Below, piece after piece: positions 18,100 through 29,800 of a DNA stretch of 60,358 nucleotides. The stretch comes from Arhodomonas aquaeolei DSM 8974. Its GTDB lineage: Bacteria > Pseudomonadota > Gammaproteobacteria > Nitrococcales > Nitrococcaceae. The stretch is taken from contig NZ_KB894818.1 in assembly GCF_000374645.1 (NCBI RefSeq), forward strand, positions 1 through 60,358, written 5' to 3'. A program made the translations under genes and the position numbers. Within the stretch, counting starts at the first letter, position 1, and each line of letters begins with the position of its first letter. The notes under the pieces are model-generated. The model was not told the origin of the DNA, did not search any database, and was given only the letters and a program-made list of their open reading frames with translations.

Positions 18100-18885
18100 A
18101 TGAGCGAGAACAGCCTCACCGTCACCACCGATGCCGGCATCGCCCGCATCACCATGGACCGCCCGGCGGTCCACAACGCCTTCGACGACGCCCTGATCGC
18201 CGAGCTCACCGAGGCCCTCGTCCGCGTGGGCCGCGACGAGCACGTTCATGCGGTGGTGCTCGCCGCCAAGGGCCGCAGCTTCTCCGCCGGTGCCGACCTC
18301 AACTGGATGCGGCGCATGGCGGACTACGACTGGCAGGAGAACTTCGAGGACTCCCGGGGCCTCGGGCAGCTGATGCATACCCTCTACCGCCTGCCCCAGC
18401 CCACCATCGCCCGGGTCAACGGCGCGGCAATGGGCGGCGGCGTCGGCCTGGTGGCGTGCTGCGACATCGCCGTGGCCGCGGACACCGCGGTGTTCGCACT
18501 CTCCGAGGTGCGCCTGGGACTGATCCCGGCGGTGATCAGCCCCTACGTCGTCAGCGCCATCGGCGAGCGCCAGGCCCGGCGCTATTTCGTCACCGGCGAA
18601 CGCTTCGACGCCCGCACCGCCCGGGCCATCGGGCTGGTGCACGAGGTGGTGCCCCCGGAGGCCCTGGAGGACGCGGTCACGCGCATCATCGCGGACCTTC
18701 GCGGCAACGGCCCGCGGGCCATGCGCGAGGCCAAGCGCCTGGCCCTCGACGTCTCCCGCGGGGCGCTGGACGAGCACATGGTCGAGGACACCGCCCAGCG
18801 CATCGCCGACCAGCGCGCCAGCGACGAGGGCCGCGAGGGGGTGAGCGCCTTCCTCGGCAAGCGGCGCGCGGCGTGGCGCTGGTGA
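18100..18885 (+). CDS. liuC: Methylglutaconyl-CoA hydratase (enoyl-CoA hydratase family)
   Basis: Crotonase-fold protein of 261 residues that hydrates 3-methylglutaconyl-CoA to HMG-CoA. Oxyanion-hole segments GRSFSAGADLNWM (around 62-74) and NGAAMGGGVGLVA (around 107-119) are present. The SAGADLNWM form is common in LiuC-type hydratases. The gene lies between the two carboxylase genes, 13 bp after liuB. Assignment to this substrate rests on context plus motif form. Confidence 0.92.
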   Translation: MSENSLTVTTDAGIARITMDRPAVHNAFDDALIAELTEALVRVGRDEHVHAVVLAAKGRSFSAGADLNWMRRMADYDWQENFEDSRGLGQLMHTLYRLPQPTIARVNGAAMGGGVGLVACCDIAVAADTAVFALSEVRLGLIPAVISPYVVSAIGERQARRYFVTGERFDARTARAIGLVHEVVPPEALEDAVTRIIADLRGNGPRAMREAKRLALDVSRGALDEHMVEDTAQRIADQRASDEGREGVSAFLGKRRAAWRW

Positions 18886-18937
18886 CGCCGGGGCGCGGCA
18901 CCGACACGACCGACCACGAACCGATCGGGGATCACCG

Positions 18938-20938
<2,001 letters not shown>

Positions 20939-21023
20939 CGGGATCGCTCCGCCGGGCAGACCGCAAGGCATAACGTCTCCACCGGACCGGGTCCGGGCGA
21001 CACAACCGCGAGTGAAAACCGCC

Positions 21024-21926
21024 ATGTCCCTTCCCGACACCGTACGCATCGTCGAGGTCGGCCCGCGCGACGGGCTGCAGAACGAACCGCAAAGCATCGT
21101 CGCGGCGGTCAAGATCGAGCTGATCGAGCGCCTCGCCGCGGCGGGACTGCCGGTGGTCGAGGCCGGTGCCTTCGTCTCCCCCAAATGGGTGCCGCAGATG
21201 GCCGCCAGCGCCGATGTCCTCCAGGGCATCCGCCGTCGGGCGGGGGTGCACTACCCCGTGCTCGTGCCCAACATGAAGGGCCTTGACGCCGCCCTGGCCG
21301 CCGGGGCCGAGGAGATCGCCGTCTTCGGCGCCGCCTCCGAGAGCTTCTCGCAGCGGAACATCAACTGCTCCATCAACGAGAGCCTGGAGCGATTCCGGCC
21401 CGTGATCGAGGCCGCCCGGGAGCGGGACGTGCGGGTGCGCGGCTACGTCTCCTGCGTGCTCGGCTGTCCCTACGAGGGGGAGATCGCGCCGGAGGCGGTG
21501 GCCACCGTGGCCGCCGAACTCCAGGCGATGGGCTGTTACGAGATATCGCTGGGCGACACCATCGGCGTGGGCACGCCGCGCAAGGCCCAGCGGATGGTCG
21601 AGGCCGTGGCGGAGCGGGTACCGATATCCCGGCTCGCCGCACACTTCCACGACACCTACGGACAGGCCCTGGCCAATCTCTACGCCGTCATGGAGCTCGG
21701 CATCGCCACCGTCGACAGCTCGGTCGCCGGGCTCGGCGGCTGCCCCTACGCCAGGGGCGCCTCCGGTAACGTCGCCACCGAGGACGTCGTCTACCTGCTC
21801 GACGGCCTCGGCATCACGACCGGGGTGGACCTGGAGGCCCTCGCGGCCACCGGCCGCTGGATCTCGGGCAAGCTCGGCCGCCAGCCTGCCTCGCGGGTGG
21901 CGCAGGCCCTCGCGGCGCGCGCCTGA
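21024..21926 (+). CDS. liuE: Hydroxymethylglutaryl-CoA lyase
   Basis: Splits HMG-CoA into acetyl-CoA and acetoacetate, the last step of the leucine pathway. The 300-residue product starts MSLPDTVRIVEVGPRDGLQNE, with the catalytic RDGLQNE motif, and carries the family signature SVAGLGGCPYARGASGN with its catalytic cysteine. The frame has a GTG 12 bp upstream (21012); the ATG was chosen because it gives the usual N-terminus. The 73-bp gap after liuD shows no terminator. Confidence 0.95.
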   Translation: MSLPDTVRIVEVGPRDGLQNEPQSIVAAVKIELIERLAAAGLPVVEAGAFVSPKWVPQMAASADVLQGIRRRAGVHYPVLVPNMKGLDAALAAGAEEIAVFGAASESFSQRNINCSINESLERFRPVIEAARERDVRVRGYVSCVLGCPYEGEIAPEAVATVAAELQAMGCYEISLGDTIGVGTPRKAQRMVEAVAERVPISRLAAHFHDTYGQALANLYAVMELGIATVDSSVAGLGGCPYARGASGNVATEDVVYLLDGLGITTGVDLEALAATGRWISGKLGRQPASRVAQALAARA

Positions 21927-22052
21927 AACCGCCCGGGGGGAACAGACACAACTCGGGGTCGGAGGCGAAACAGCGCGGTTACCGGTGGCCGGCCGAGGAT
22001 GATCGGGACGTCCCGGGCCCCGGGCGATGAACAAGCACATGGAGAGAGAGCC

Positions 22053-23696
22053 GTGACGAGCGAACGCGAGAGCATGGACTACGACGTGGTGATCGTCGGC
22101 GGCGGCCCGTCGGGGCTGGCCGCGTCGATCCGGCTGATGCAGCGGGCCACGGAGACCGGGCAGGCGCTGTCGGTCTGCGTGCTCGAGAAGGGCAGCGAGA
22201 TCGGCGCGCACATCCTCTCCGGGGCGGTGCTCGATCCCCGCGCCCTCGAGGAGCTGCTGCCGGACTGGCGCGATCGCGGTGCACCGCTGCACACCCCGGT
22301 CGCCGAGGACCGCTTCCTGCTGCTCGGCGAACGCAGCGCCCGGCGGCTGCCCACACCGCCGCAGATGGCGAACGAGGGCAACTACATTGTCAGCCTCGGC
22401 AACCTCTGCCGCTGGCTCGCCGAGCAGGCGGAGGCGCTGGACGTGGAGATCTACCCGGGCTTCGCCGCCGCCGAGGTGCTCTACCACGAGGACGGCTCGG
22501 TCAAGGGCGTGGCCACCGGCGACATGGGCCTGAACCCCGACGGCACGCCGGGGCCGAACCATGAGCCGGGCGTGGAGCTGCATGCCCGCCAGACACTGTT
22601 CGCCGAGGGCTGCCGCGGTTCGCTGACCAAGGCCCTGTTCGAGCGCTTCGAGCTGCGCGCCGACGCCGACCCGCAGACCTACGGGCTCGGGATCAAGGAG
22701 CTCTGGGAGGTGGATCCGGCGCAGCACCAGCCGGGGCTCGTCGTCCACACCGTGGGCTGGCCCATGGACTCGCGGACCTACGGCGGGAGCTTTCTCTACC
22801 ACCTCGAGGACAACCAGGTGGCGGTGGGCTTCGTGGTCGGGCTCGACTACGACAACCCCTACCTCTCGCCGTTCGAGGAGATGCAGCGGTTCAAGACCCA
22901 CCCGGCGATCCGCCCCACCTTCGAGGGTGGGCGGCGCATCAGCTACGGCGCGCGCGCCATCAGCGAGGGCGGCTACCAGTCCATCCCGCGGCTGACCTTC
23001 CCGGGCGGGGCGCTCATCGGCGACACCGCGGGCTTTCTCAACACCCCGCGGATCAAGGGCAGCCACACCGCCATGAAGTCCGGCATGACCGCCGCCGAGA
23101 CGGTCTTCGAGGCGCTCACCGGCGAGGCAGCGGAGGCCGGCGCCGAGGTCAGCGCCTACCCCGAGCGGCTGCGCCGAACCTGGCTATGGGACGAGCTCCA
23201 CCGCGCACGCAACATTCGTCCCGCCTTCCGCTGGGGGCTGTGGCCGGCGATGGCCTACTCCGCCATCGATACGTACCTGTTCCGGGGCAAGGCACCGTGG
23301 ACGTTCCACCACCACGCCGACCACGAGCAGCTCAGGGCGAAGGACGAGGCCACACCCATCGACTACCCGAAACCCGACGGCGTGGTCACCTTCGACCGGC
23401 TCTCCTCGGTATTCATCTCCAACACCAATCACGAGGAGAGCCAGCCCTGCCATCTCACGCTACGCGACGATGACGTGCCCGTGCGCGTGAACCTCGAGCG
23501 CTACGCCGGCCCGGAGGCGCGCTACTGCCCCGCCGGGGTGTACGAGTTCGTCGAGGACGACGCGGGCAACCCGCGGCTGCAGATCAACGCGCAGAACTGC
23601 GTGCACTGCAAGACCTGCGACATCAAGGACCCGACCCAGAACATCGACTGGGTCGTCCCCGAGGGCGGTGGCGGACCCAACTACCCCAACATGTAA
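22053..23696 (+). CDS. Electron transfer flavoprotein-ubiquinone oxidoreductase, GTG start
   Basis: Membrane-associated FAD/[4Fe-4S] protein of 547 residues that moves electrons from ETF to ubiquinone. It shows an N-terminal FAD motif ([20 protein letters not shown]) and a C-terminal ferredoxin-like cluster site (CPAGVYEF...[17 protein letters not shown]...[11 protein letters not shown]). GTG at 22053 with GGAGAGAG just upstream was chosen; the ATG at 22074 is the alternative. Placement in the liu operon fits the need to re-oxidise ETF reduced by isovaleryl-CoA dehydrogenase. ETF subunit genes are not in the window. Confidence 0.94.
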   Translation: MTSERESMDYDVVIVGGGPSGLAASIRLMQRATETGQALSVCVLEKGSEIGAHILSGAVLDPRALEELLPDWRDRGAPLHTPVAEDRFLLLGERSARRLPTPPQMANEGNYIVSLGNLCRWLAEQAEALDVEIYPGFAAAEVLYHEDGSVKGVATGDMGLNPDGTPGPNHEPGVELHARQTLFAEGCRGSLTKALFERFELRADADPQTYGLGIKELWEVDPAQHQPGLVVHTVGWPMDSRTYGGSFLYHLEDNQVAVGFVVGLDYDNPYLSPFEEMQRFKTHPAIRPTFEGGRRISYGARAISEGGYQSIPRLTFPGGALIGDTAGFLNTPRIKGSHTAMKSGMTAAETVFEALTGEAAEAGAEVSAYPERLRRTWLWDELHRARNIRPAFRWGLWPAMAYSAIDTYLFRGKAPWTFHHHADHEQLRAKDEATPIDYPKPDGVVTFDRLSSVFISNTNHEESQPCHLTLRDDDVPVRVNLERYAGPEARYCPAGVYEFVEDDAGNPRLQINAQNCVHCKTCDIKDPTQNIDWVVPEGGGGPNYPNM

Positions 23697-23738
23697 CAGG
23701 CGTTCCGGCAGTCCGGGACCGAGCCAACGGGAGCACCC

Positions 23739-23918
23739 ATGGGCATAGAGATCGGCGGTTTTCTCGGCCTCATCCTGCTCATAATCGAGGTCTACGCATT
23801 CGTGCGCATCGTCCAGAGCCGCGCAAGCACCGGCGCCAAGGTCCTCTGGATCGTGGGCATCCTCGTCCTGCCGGTGCTGGGCCTCATCGTCTGGCTGCTC
23901 ACCGGCCCCAAGGGCTGA
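23739..23918 (+). CDS. 59-residue two-helix membrane protein (PLDc_N-like)
   Basis: A short gene. Translation from the ATG at 23739 gives 59 residues: a hydrophobic segment (about 5-24), a short polar loop with RIVQSRASTGAK, a second hydrophobic segment (about 35-54) and the end LLTGPKG. The pattern, with the loop lysine before a tryptophan and the closing GPKG, resembles the N-terminal membrane domain of cardiolipin synthases (PLDc_N) found as stand-alone proteins. GGGAG precedes the ATG. It lies 42 bp after the ETF oxidoreductase and before the operon terminator, so it is probably the last operon gene. Function unknown. Confidence 0.8.
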   Translation: MGIEIGGFLGLILLIIEVYAFVRIVQSRASTGAKVLWIVGILVLPVLGLIVWLLTGPKG

Positions 23919-23943
23919 CCGCAGGTACGAACGCGCCCCCGGC

Positions 23944-23969
23944 AACCCGACGGGCATGGCCGTCGGGTT
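23944..23969 (+). terminator. Terminator of the liu operon
   Basis: AACCCGACGG (23944-23953), loop GCATGG, CCGTCGGGTT (23960-23969): a perfect 10-bp stem followed by one more T and then TGACC. The short T tract makes it a modest intrinsic terminator. It sits 26 bp past the last stop codon. Confidence 0.6.
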
Positions 23970-24013
23970 TGACCGGTTCCGGGTCGCGCCATAACATACA
24001 AACATGTTTGTAT
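23969..24013 (+). promoter_or_regulatory. Promoter and palindromic operator of the PagL-like gene
   Basis: TTGACC (23969-23974), 17-bp spacer, TAACAT (23992-23997) make a possible promoter. Overlapping the -10 is a perfect 18-bp palindrome, ATACAAACATGTTTGTAT (23996-24013). It resembles the ACAAACA-type half-sites of AcrR/TtgR repressors, and an AcrR-type TetR gene lies 6 kb downstream (30094-30717). Confidence 0.62.
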
Positions 24014-24059
24014 CCGGCGAATGGATACAGTGGCACCCGGCCTACCCCGAGGATACGCA

Positions 24060-24611
24060 ATGACCATGGCACTACGCGCCGCGCTGATCACCGCGGCCCT
24101 GGCCACGGCCGCCCCGTCCGTCACCTGTGCGGCCGGCGGAGACGCCCCACACCCGGCATCGACGAGCGTGGGCGTGCGTGCGGGCAGTGGCGACAACGTC
24201 GACTCCGTCACCCTCTACCTGCGGCGGGGCGCACCCTGGGTGCAGCGGCATATCGTCGACGCCTACCTGCCGGAGGGGGTGAATGCCCACTGGGAGGCCA
24301 TGGCCAGCCACTGGGGCGGCTCCGGGGATGACACCCACCTCGCCGCCTTGGGCCCGGTCCTCACCTACCAGTGGCCCGGTCAGCCCATCCTGCTCAGCAC
24401 CGGTGTCCAGCCCTCCGTGCTCTCCGACAGCACGGCCGCGGGCCATGACCTCGGCGGCCACATGCAGTTCACCAGCCATATCGCCGTGGGCTGGCGCCCG
24501 CTGCCCGCCTTCCACGTCGCGGTGCGCGCCCAGCACACCTCGAACGCCGACCTCTACGAGGAGAATCCCGGCGTCGACATCGTCTCCCTGGAGCTCGCCT
24601 ACCACTTCTGA
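24060..24611 (+). CDS. PagL-like lipid A 3-O-deacylase (outer-membrane beta-barrel)
   Basis: The 183-residue product has a signal peptide (about 1-24, cut near TCAAG) and alternating barrel strands ending in the outer-membrane signature AYHF. A histidine-serine pair in QHTSNA near the C-terminus matches the PagL active site (H and S two apart). The third PagL catalytic residue, glutamate 14 positions after the histidine, is aspartate here (NPGVD). PagL removes the 3-O acyl chain from lipid A and dampens innate recognition. GAGGATA precedes the ATG. Assignment is by motif; barrel enzymes diverge quickly. Confidence 0.72.
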   Translation: MTMALRAALITAALATAAPSVTCAAGGDAPHPASTSVGVRAGSGDNVDSVTLYLRRGAPWVQRHIVDAYLPEGVNAHWEAMASHWGGSGDDTHLAALGPVLTYQWPGQPILLSTGVQPSVLSDSTAAGHDLGGHMQFTSHIAVGWRPLPAFHVAVRAQHTSNADLYEENPGVDIVSLELAYHF

Positions 24612-24733
24612 GCCCATGATGCATGGGCCGCGCATGATCCGGCGCCGCGGCCCCTGTATGGTTACCCGGGCGCAGCCACTTCCGGGGCCGACGCCCTGAT
24701 CGGGACAGACACAGCCAGCCAGGGGAACAGAAC

Positions 24734-25495
24734 ATGGGTAACACCGTCGTGGGGATCACCGCCGCGATCGCGCTGACGCTGGCCGCCACAGCGGCCGCCG
24801 CGGACGGGCCGGAGACAACCGTGCGCCTCGGCGCCGGCGTTCTCCATGCCCCGAGCTACCGGGGTTCCGACGACCACGACACGGATCCGGTACCCTACTT
24901 CGACATCCGCCATGGGCCATTCTATGCCACCGTGACGGACGGCATCGGCTGGGACGTGTTCCGGCGAACCGGTCTGCGCGTCGGTCCCTTCGTCACCCGG
25001 GCCGGGGGACGAAGCGACGCCGGCGACCTGGAGGGCCTGGAGAGTGTGGACGGCGGCGCACTCGCGGGCATCGCCGCGCACTGGCGCCGGGGTCCCTGGC
25101 GACTCCGGGGGGATATCGCCACCCCGGTCACCGGCGACCTCGAGGGCCTGCGTGCACGAGTGGGGACCCGCTATGCCGGGCGCATCGGGCAACGCTGGCG
25201 CTATGCCGTCGGCCCCGATCTCACCTGGGGCGACGACGACTGGAACGACGCCCTGTTCGCCGTCTCCCCGGCCGGGAGCGCGCGCTCGGGGCTCGACGCG
25301 TTCCACCCGGGCGGCGCCTACTACGAGGTCCGGGTAACGGCCCGGGTCACGCGCCGGCTGGGAGCGGGCTGGTCGGTGACGGCAATAACCCGCGCCGGCC
25401 GCATTCTCGGGGACGCCGCGGACAGCCCCATCGTCGCGGACGTCGGCGACGCCAACCAGACCGCCGCCGGAATCGTGCTCTCCTACGCCTTCTGA
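24734..25495 (+). CDS. MipA/OmpV family outer-membrane protein
   Basis: The 253-residue product has a signal peptide (cleavage near AAAADG, about residue 23) and the family start (RLGAGVLHAPSYRGSDDHDTDPVPYFDIRHG is spread over residues 32-62). Glycine/aromatic-rich amphipathic strands follow, ending in the outer-membrane signature LSYAF. MipA in E. coli scaffolds murein hydrolase and synthase; OmpV members are porin-like. It follows the PagL-like gene by 122 bp on the same strand and precedes the efflux operon, so an envelope-stress role is plausible but inferred. Confidence 0.82.
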   Translation: MGNTVVGITAAIALTLAATAAAADGPETTVRLGAGVLHAPSYRGSDDHDTDPVPYFDIRHGPFYATVTDGIGWDVFRRTGLRVGPFVTRAGGRSDAGDLEGLESVDGGALAGIAAHWRRGPWRLRGDIATPVTGDLEGLRARVGTRYAGRIGQRWRYAVGPDLTWGDDDWNDALFAVSPAGSARSGLDAFHPGGAYYEVRVTARVTRRLGAGWSVTAITRAGRILGDAADSPIVADVGDANQTAAGIVLSYAF

Positions 25496-25521
25496 CGCCC
25501 CGGGCACCCCTTCCCGACCGC

Positions 25522-25551
25522 GACCGGCATCCCGCCGGTCTCCCGGCTTTT
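25522..25551 (+). terminator. Terminator after the MipA/OmpV gene
   Basis: GACCGGC (25522-25528), loop ATCCC, GCCGGTC (25534-25540), then TCCCGGCTTTT. It is a 7-bp GC stem with the T stretch displaced by 7 bases. It separates the gene from the efflux promoter that begins in the same T tract. Confidence 0.45.
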
Positions 25552-25576
25552 AACCATACATTCGTGTATGTATAAT
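25549..25576 (+). promoter_or_regulatory. Efflux operon promoter with operator filling the spacer
   Basis: TTTAAC (25549-25554) and a perfect TATAAT (25571-25576) are separated by exactly 16 bp. All 16 bp are the inverted repeat CATACA-TTCG-TGTATG (25555-25570). It resembles the AcrR operator of E. coli (CATACATT...ATGTATG type). A bound TetR-family dimer would block the promoter directly. Confidence 0.75.
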
Positions 25577-25642
25577 TTGATGTCTATTCCTTCGAGCCTC
25601 TCTCCCCTATGGCTCAGAACACGGCCACAAGGAAGGATTGCC

Positions 25643-26818
25643 ATGCGCAACGCCTATAACTCCCGTTCGCTCTCCGCCGTGATCGTCCTCTCGGCGGCAC
25701 TCGCGGGCCTCGCCGGCGGCCCCGCCGTGGCCCAGCAGTCGAAGCGGCCACCGCCGGAGGTCGGTGTGGTCGAGCTACACATGCAGCCGGTGGAACAGGT
25801 CACCCGTCTTCCGGGGCGGACCTCCGCCTACCGCGTCGCCGAGGTCCGGCCGCAGGTGACCGGCATCCTGCAGAAGCGCGACTTCCGGGCCGGCACCCAG
25901 GTAAGCGCCGGGGACACGCTCTACGAGATCGACCCGCGCCGCTACCGGGCCGCCGTCCACGAGGCGGAGGCCAGCCTGGCCGAAGCCCGCGCGACCCTGG
26001 ACAGTGCCCGCCGCAAGGCCGAGCGCTACAGCGATCTGGTCAAGAAGAACCACGTCAGCCAGCAGGACTACGACGACGTCCAGGCCGCCTACCAGGAGCA
26101 GAAGGCGCGGGTGGCGTCGGCCAAGGCGGCGCTGGAATCCGCCCGCATCGATCTTGCCTACACCAGCATCGATGCCCCCATCGACGGACGCATCAGCCAG
26201 TCGTATGTCACCGAGGGCGCACTCGTGACCGCAAACCAGGAGACCGCACTGGCCCGGATCACCCAGCTCGACCCCATCTACGTCGACATCCAGCGTTCGA
26301 CCACCGAAATGATACGCCTCAGGCGCGCCTTCCACCGCGGCGACCTGGAGAAGGCCGAGCCCGGCAAGGCCCGGGTGGAGCTGCTGCTCGACGACGGCAC
26401 CGAATACGGCCATCCCGGCAAGCTGGAGTTCACCGGGGTGACCGTCGACCAGGGCACGGGAACGGTGACCCTGCGCGCGGTCTTCCCCAACCCGGACCAT
26501 GAGCTCATGCCCGGGATGTTCGTGCGCGCACGGCTGAGCTCCGGCACCAAGCAGGACACCCTGCTCGTGCCCCAGCAGGGCATCACCCACAACCGCCAGG
26601 GCGAGGCGACCGCACTGGTGGTCAACGGCGAGGGCAAGGCCGAGCAGCGCAGCGTCAAGGTGGGCCGCGCCCTCGGCAGCTTCTGGGTCGTTGAGGACGG
26701 CCTCTCGGCGGGTGATCGCGTCATTGTCTCGGGCCTGCAGAAGGCACGGCCGGGCCAGGCGGTGAAGGCCGTTGCGGCCGAGATCCCGAACCGGCCGGGA
26801 GAGACCGACAATGGTTAA
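25643..26818 (+). CDS. RND efflux periplasmic adaptor, AcrA/MexA family
   Basis: Membrane-fusion subunit of 391 residues linking the inner-membrane pump to an outer-membrane channel. Order: signal peptide (about 1-32, ending AVAQQ), barrel-sandwich/lipoyl half (RPQVTGILQKRDFRAGTQV), helical hairpin (about 95-170), second lipoyl half (YTSIDAPIDGRI), beta-barrel and membrane-proximal domains. There is no lipobox cysteine, so unlike E. coli AcrA it is probably a soluble periplasmic protein. It overlaps the pump gene by 8 bases. Confidence 0.92.
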   Translation: MRNAYNSRSLSAVIVLSAALAGLAGGPAVAQQSKRPPPEVGVVELHMQPVEQVTRLPGRTSAYRVAEVRPQVTGILQKRDFRAGTQVSAGDTLYEIDPRRYRAAVHEAEASLAEARATLDSARRKAERYSDLVKKNHVSQQDYDDVQAAYQEQKARVASAKAALESARIDLAYTSIDAPIDGRISQSYVTEGALVTANQETALARITQLDPIYVDIQRSTTEMIRLRRAFHRGDLEKAEPGKARVELLLDDGTEYGHPGKLEFTGVTVDQGTGTVTLRAVFPNPDHELMPGMFVRARLSSGTKQDTLLVPQQGITHNRQGEATALVVNGEGKAEQRSVKVGRALGSFWVVEDGLSAGDRVIVSGLQKARPGQAVKAVAAEIPNRPGETDNG

Positions 26819-29800
26819 TTTCTTCCTGAAAAGGCCGGTCTTCGCGTGGGTGCTGGCGATCGCGGTGATGCTCGCCGGCGTCCTCGCCATCAACACGCTG
26901 CCGATCCAGCGCTACCCGACCGTCGCACCACCGGCGGTCGAGATCCAGGCAAGCTACCCCGGTGCGTCCTCGGACACGGTCTCGAACACCGTGGTGCAGG
27001 TTATCGAGCAGGAAATGACCGGCCTGGACGGCCTGCTCTACATGGGCTCGACCTCCGACTCCACCGGCCACGCGACCATCACCCTGACCTTCGCCAGCGG
27101 CACCGACCCCGATATCGCCCAGGTGCAGGTTCAGAACAAGCTGGCGCTGGCCGAGCCGCGTCTGCCCACGGTGGTGCGCCAGCAGGGCATCAGCGTGGAA
27201 AAGGCGAGCGAGAGCTTCCTGCTGGTCAAGGCCTTCATCTCCGGCGACGGCGAGATGACCAAGCAGGCGATCGCCGACTTCGTGCACTCGGACATCAAGG
27301 AACCCATCGCCCGAGTCACCGGCGTGGGCAGCGTGACCGTGTTCGGCTCGGAGTACGCGATGCGCATCTGGCTCGACCCGGACGCGCTCATCCGCTATGG
27401 CCTCACCGTGTCCGACGTGCGCTCGGCCATCGAGACCCAGAACGCCCAGGTCACGGCGGGCCAGTTCGGTGGTCTGCCGGCGGTGGAGGGCCAGCAGCTC
27501 AACGCGACGGTGACCTCGCAGACGCTGCTGAACACGCCGGAGGAGTTCCGCAACATCCTCATCAAGACCCAGCCGGACGGCTCCCGCGTGCGTCTGGGCG
27601 ACATCGCCCGGGTCGCGCTAGGCGGCGGTTCCACCCACATCGACAGCTTCTACAACGGCCAGCCGGCCGCCGGGCTGGCCGTCACCCTGGCGCCCGGCGC
27701 GAACTCCCTGGAGACCACCCGGCGCGTGGAGGAACGCCTCAACGAGCTCGAACCCTACTTCCCGAAGGACCTCGAGGTCGCCACCCCCTTCGAGACCGCC
27801 CCCTTCGTCGAGGCCTCGATGGAGGAGGTGGTCCGCACCCTGATCGAGGCCATCGCCCTCGTGGTGCTGGTGATGATCCTGTTCCTGCAGAGCTGGCGGG
27901 CCACGCTGATCCCGACGCTGGCGGTGCCGGTGGTGCTGCTCGGCACCTTCGCGGTGATGGCAGCGACAGGGTTCTCCATCAACATGCTGACCATGTTCGG
28001 TATGGTCCTGGCGATCGGGCTACTGGTCGACGACGCCATCGTCGTGGTGGAGAACGTCGAACGCGTCATGCATGAGGACGGGCTTGGCCCCATGGCGGCG
28101 ACGCGCAAGTCCATGGGCCAGATCAGCGGTGCGCTGGTAGGCATCGGCGTGGTGCTCTCCGCCGTGTTCGTGCCCATGGCCTTCTTCCCGGGCTCGGTGG
28201 GTGCGATCTACCGGCAGTTCTCGCTAACCCTGGTGGCGGCGATGGCACTTTCGGTGCTGGTGGCACTGATCCTCAGCCCCATCCTGTGCGCCCGCCTGCT
28301 CAAACGCCAGGAGCACGAGACCCTGCTGCACCGGCTGCTCGGCTGGTTCAACCGCGGCATCGACGGCGCCACCAGCGGCTACGCCGCGACCGTCGGCCAC
28401 TTCGGCCGCCATCCGTGGATCTATGGCGTGGTCTTCGCGGCGATCGTGGCCGGCACCGCCTACGGCTTCACCCGGGTGCCCGGCGGCTTCCTTCCGTCCG
28501 CCGACCAGGGCGTCGTGCTGGTGCAGTACCAGCTCCCCTCCGGGGCAACCCAGCAGCGCACCAAGGCGACCATGGACAAGGTGAAGGACTACTTCCTCGA
28601 CCAGGATGCCGTGGACGGCATCTTCACCGTGGCCGGCTTCAGCTTCGCGGGACGGGCGCAGAACGCGGGTATCGCCTTCGTGAACCTCAACCCGTGGTCC
28701 GAGCGCGATCCGGAAACCGAGAGCGTCGGCGCCATCATCCAGAAGGCCAACCGCGATCTCGCCGGGCTGATCCGCGACGGCCGGGTATTCGCCTTCAACA
28801 TCCCCTCGATCCCGGCACTGGGCAACGCCCTGGGCTTCGATCTGCGGCTGCAGGATCGCGGCGGCGTTGGACACGAGGCGCTGATGCAGGCACAGGGCCG
28901 GTTCCTGCAGCTCGCCGCGCAGAGCCCGGTGCTCACCAACGTCCGCCCGAACGGCCTGGAGGACCGCCCGCGCTACCACCTCGACGTGGACCAGGAGAAG
29001 GCCCAGGCGCTGGGCGTGCCCCTGTCCCGGATCAACGACCTGCTCTCGGTCACCTGGGGGTCGCAGTACGTCAACGACTTCCTCAACAACGGCCGCATCA
29101 AGCGGGTCTTCCTCCAGGGCGAGGCGAATGCGCGCATGCTCCCGGGTGACTTCGAGGACTGGTACCTGCGCAACGACAACGGCGGGATGACCCCGCTGGG
29201 CGAGCTTACCAGCGGCGAGTGGACGTTCGGTTCACCCCGGCTCGAGCGCTTCAACGGCACCCCCTCCCGCCAGCTCCAGGGCGAGCCCGCCCCGGGATAC
29301 TCCACCGGAGAGGCGATGACCGAGGTCGAGCGCCTGCTCCAGCAGCTTCCCCAGGGGATAGGCCACGCCTGGAGCGGCCTCTCCTACCAGGAGCGCCAGT
29401 CGGGGGCGCAGACCACCCTGCTCTACGGCGTGTCCGTGATCGTGGTCTTTCTCGCCCTGGCGGCGCTCTACGAGAGCTGGACCATCCCGGTCTCCGTGAT
29501 GCTCGCGGTCCCGCTCGGCGTTCTCGGTGCGGTACTCGCGGCACTCGTGCGCGGGCTGCCCAACGACGTGTTCTTCCAGGTCGGCATCCTGACCACGGTG
29601 GGCCTGACCGCGAAGAACGCCATACTGATCGTCGAGTTCGCCCGGGCGCTGGAGAACCAGGGCTACGGCCTGGTCGCCTCGACCGTCGAGGCCGCCCGGG
29701 TCCGGCTGCGCCCGATCCTGATGACCTCGCTGGCGTTCACCATGGGCGTCATCCCCCTGGCCTTCGCCTCCGGGGCCGGTGCGGCCTCGCGCATCGCGAT

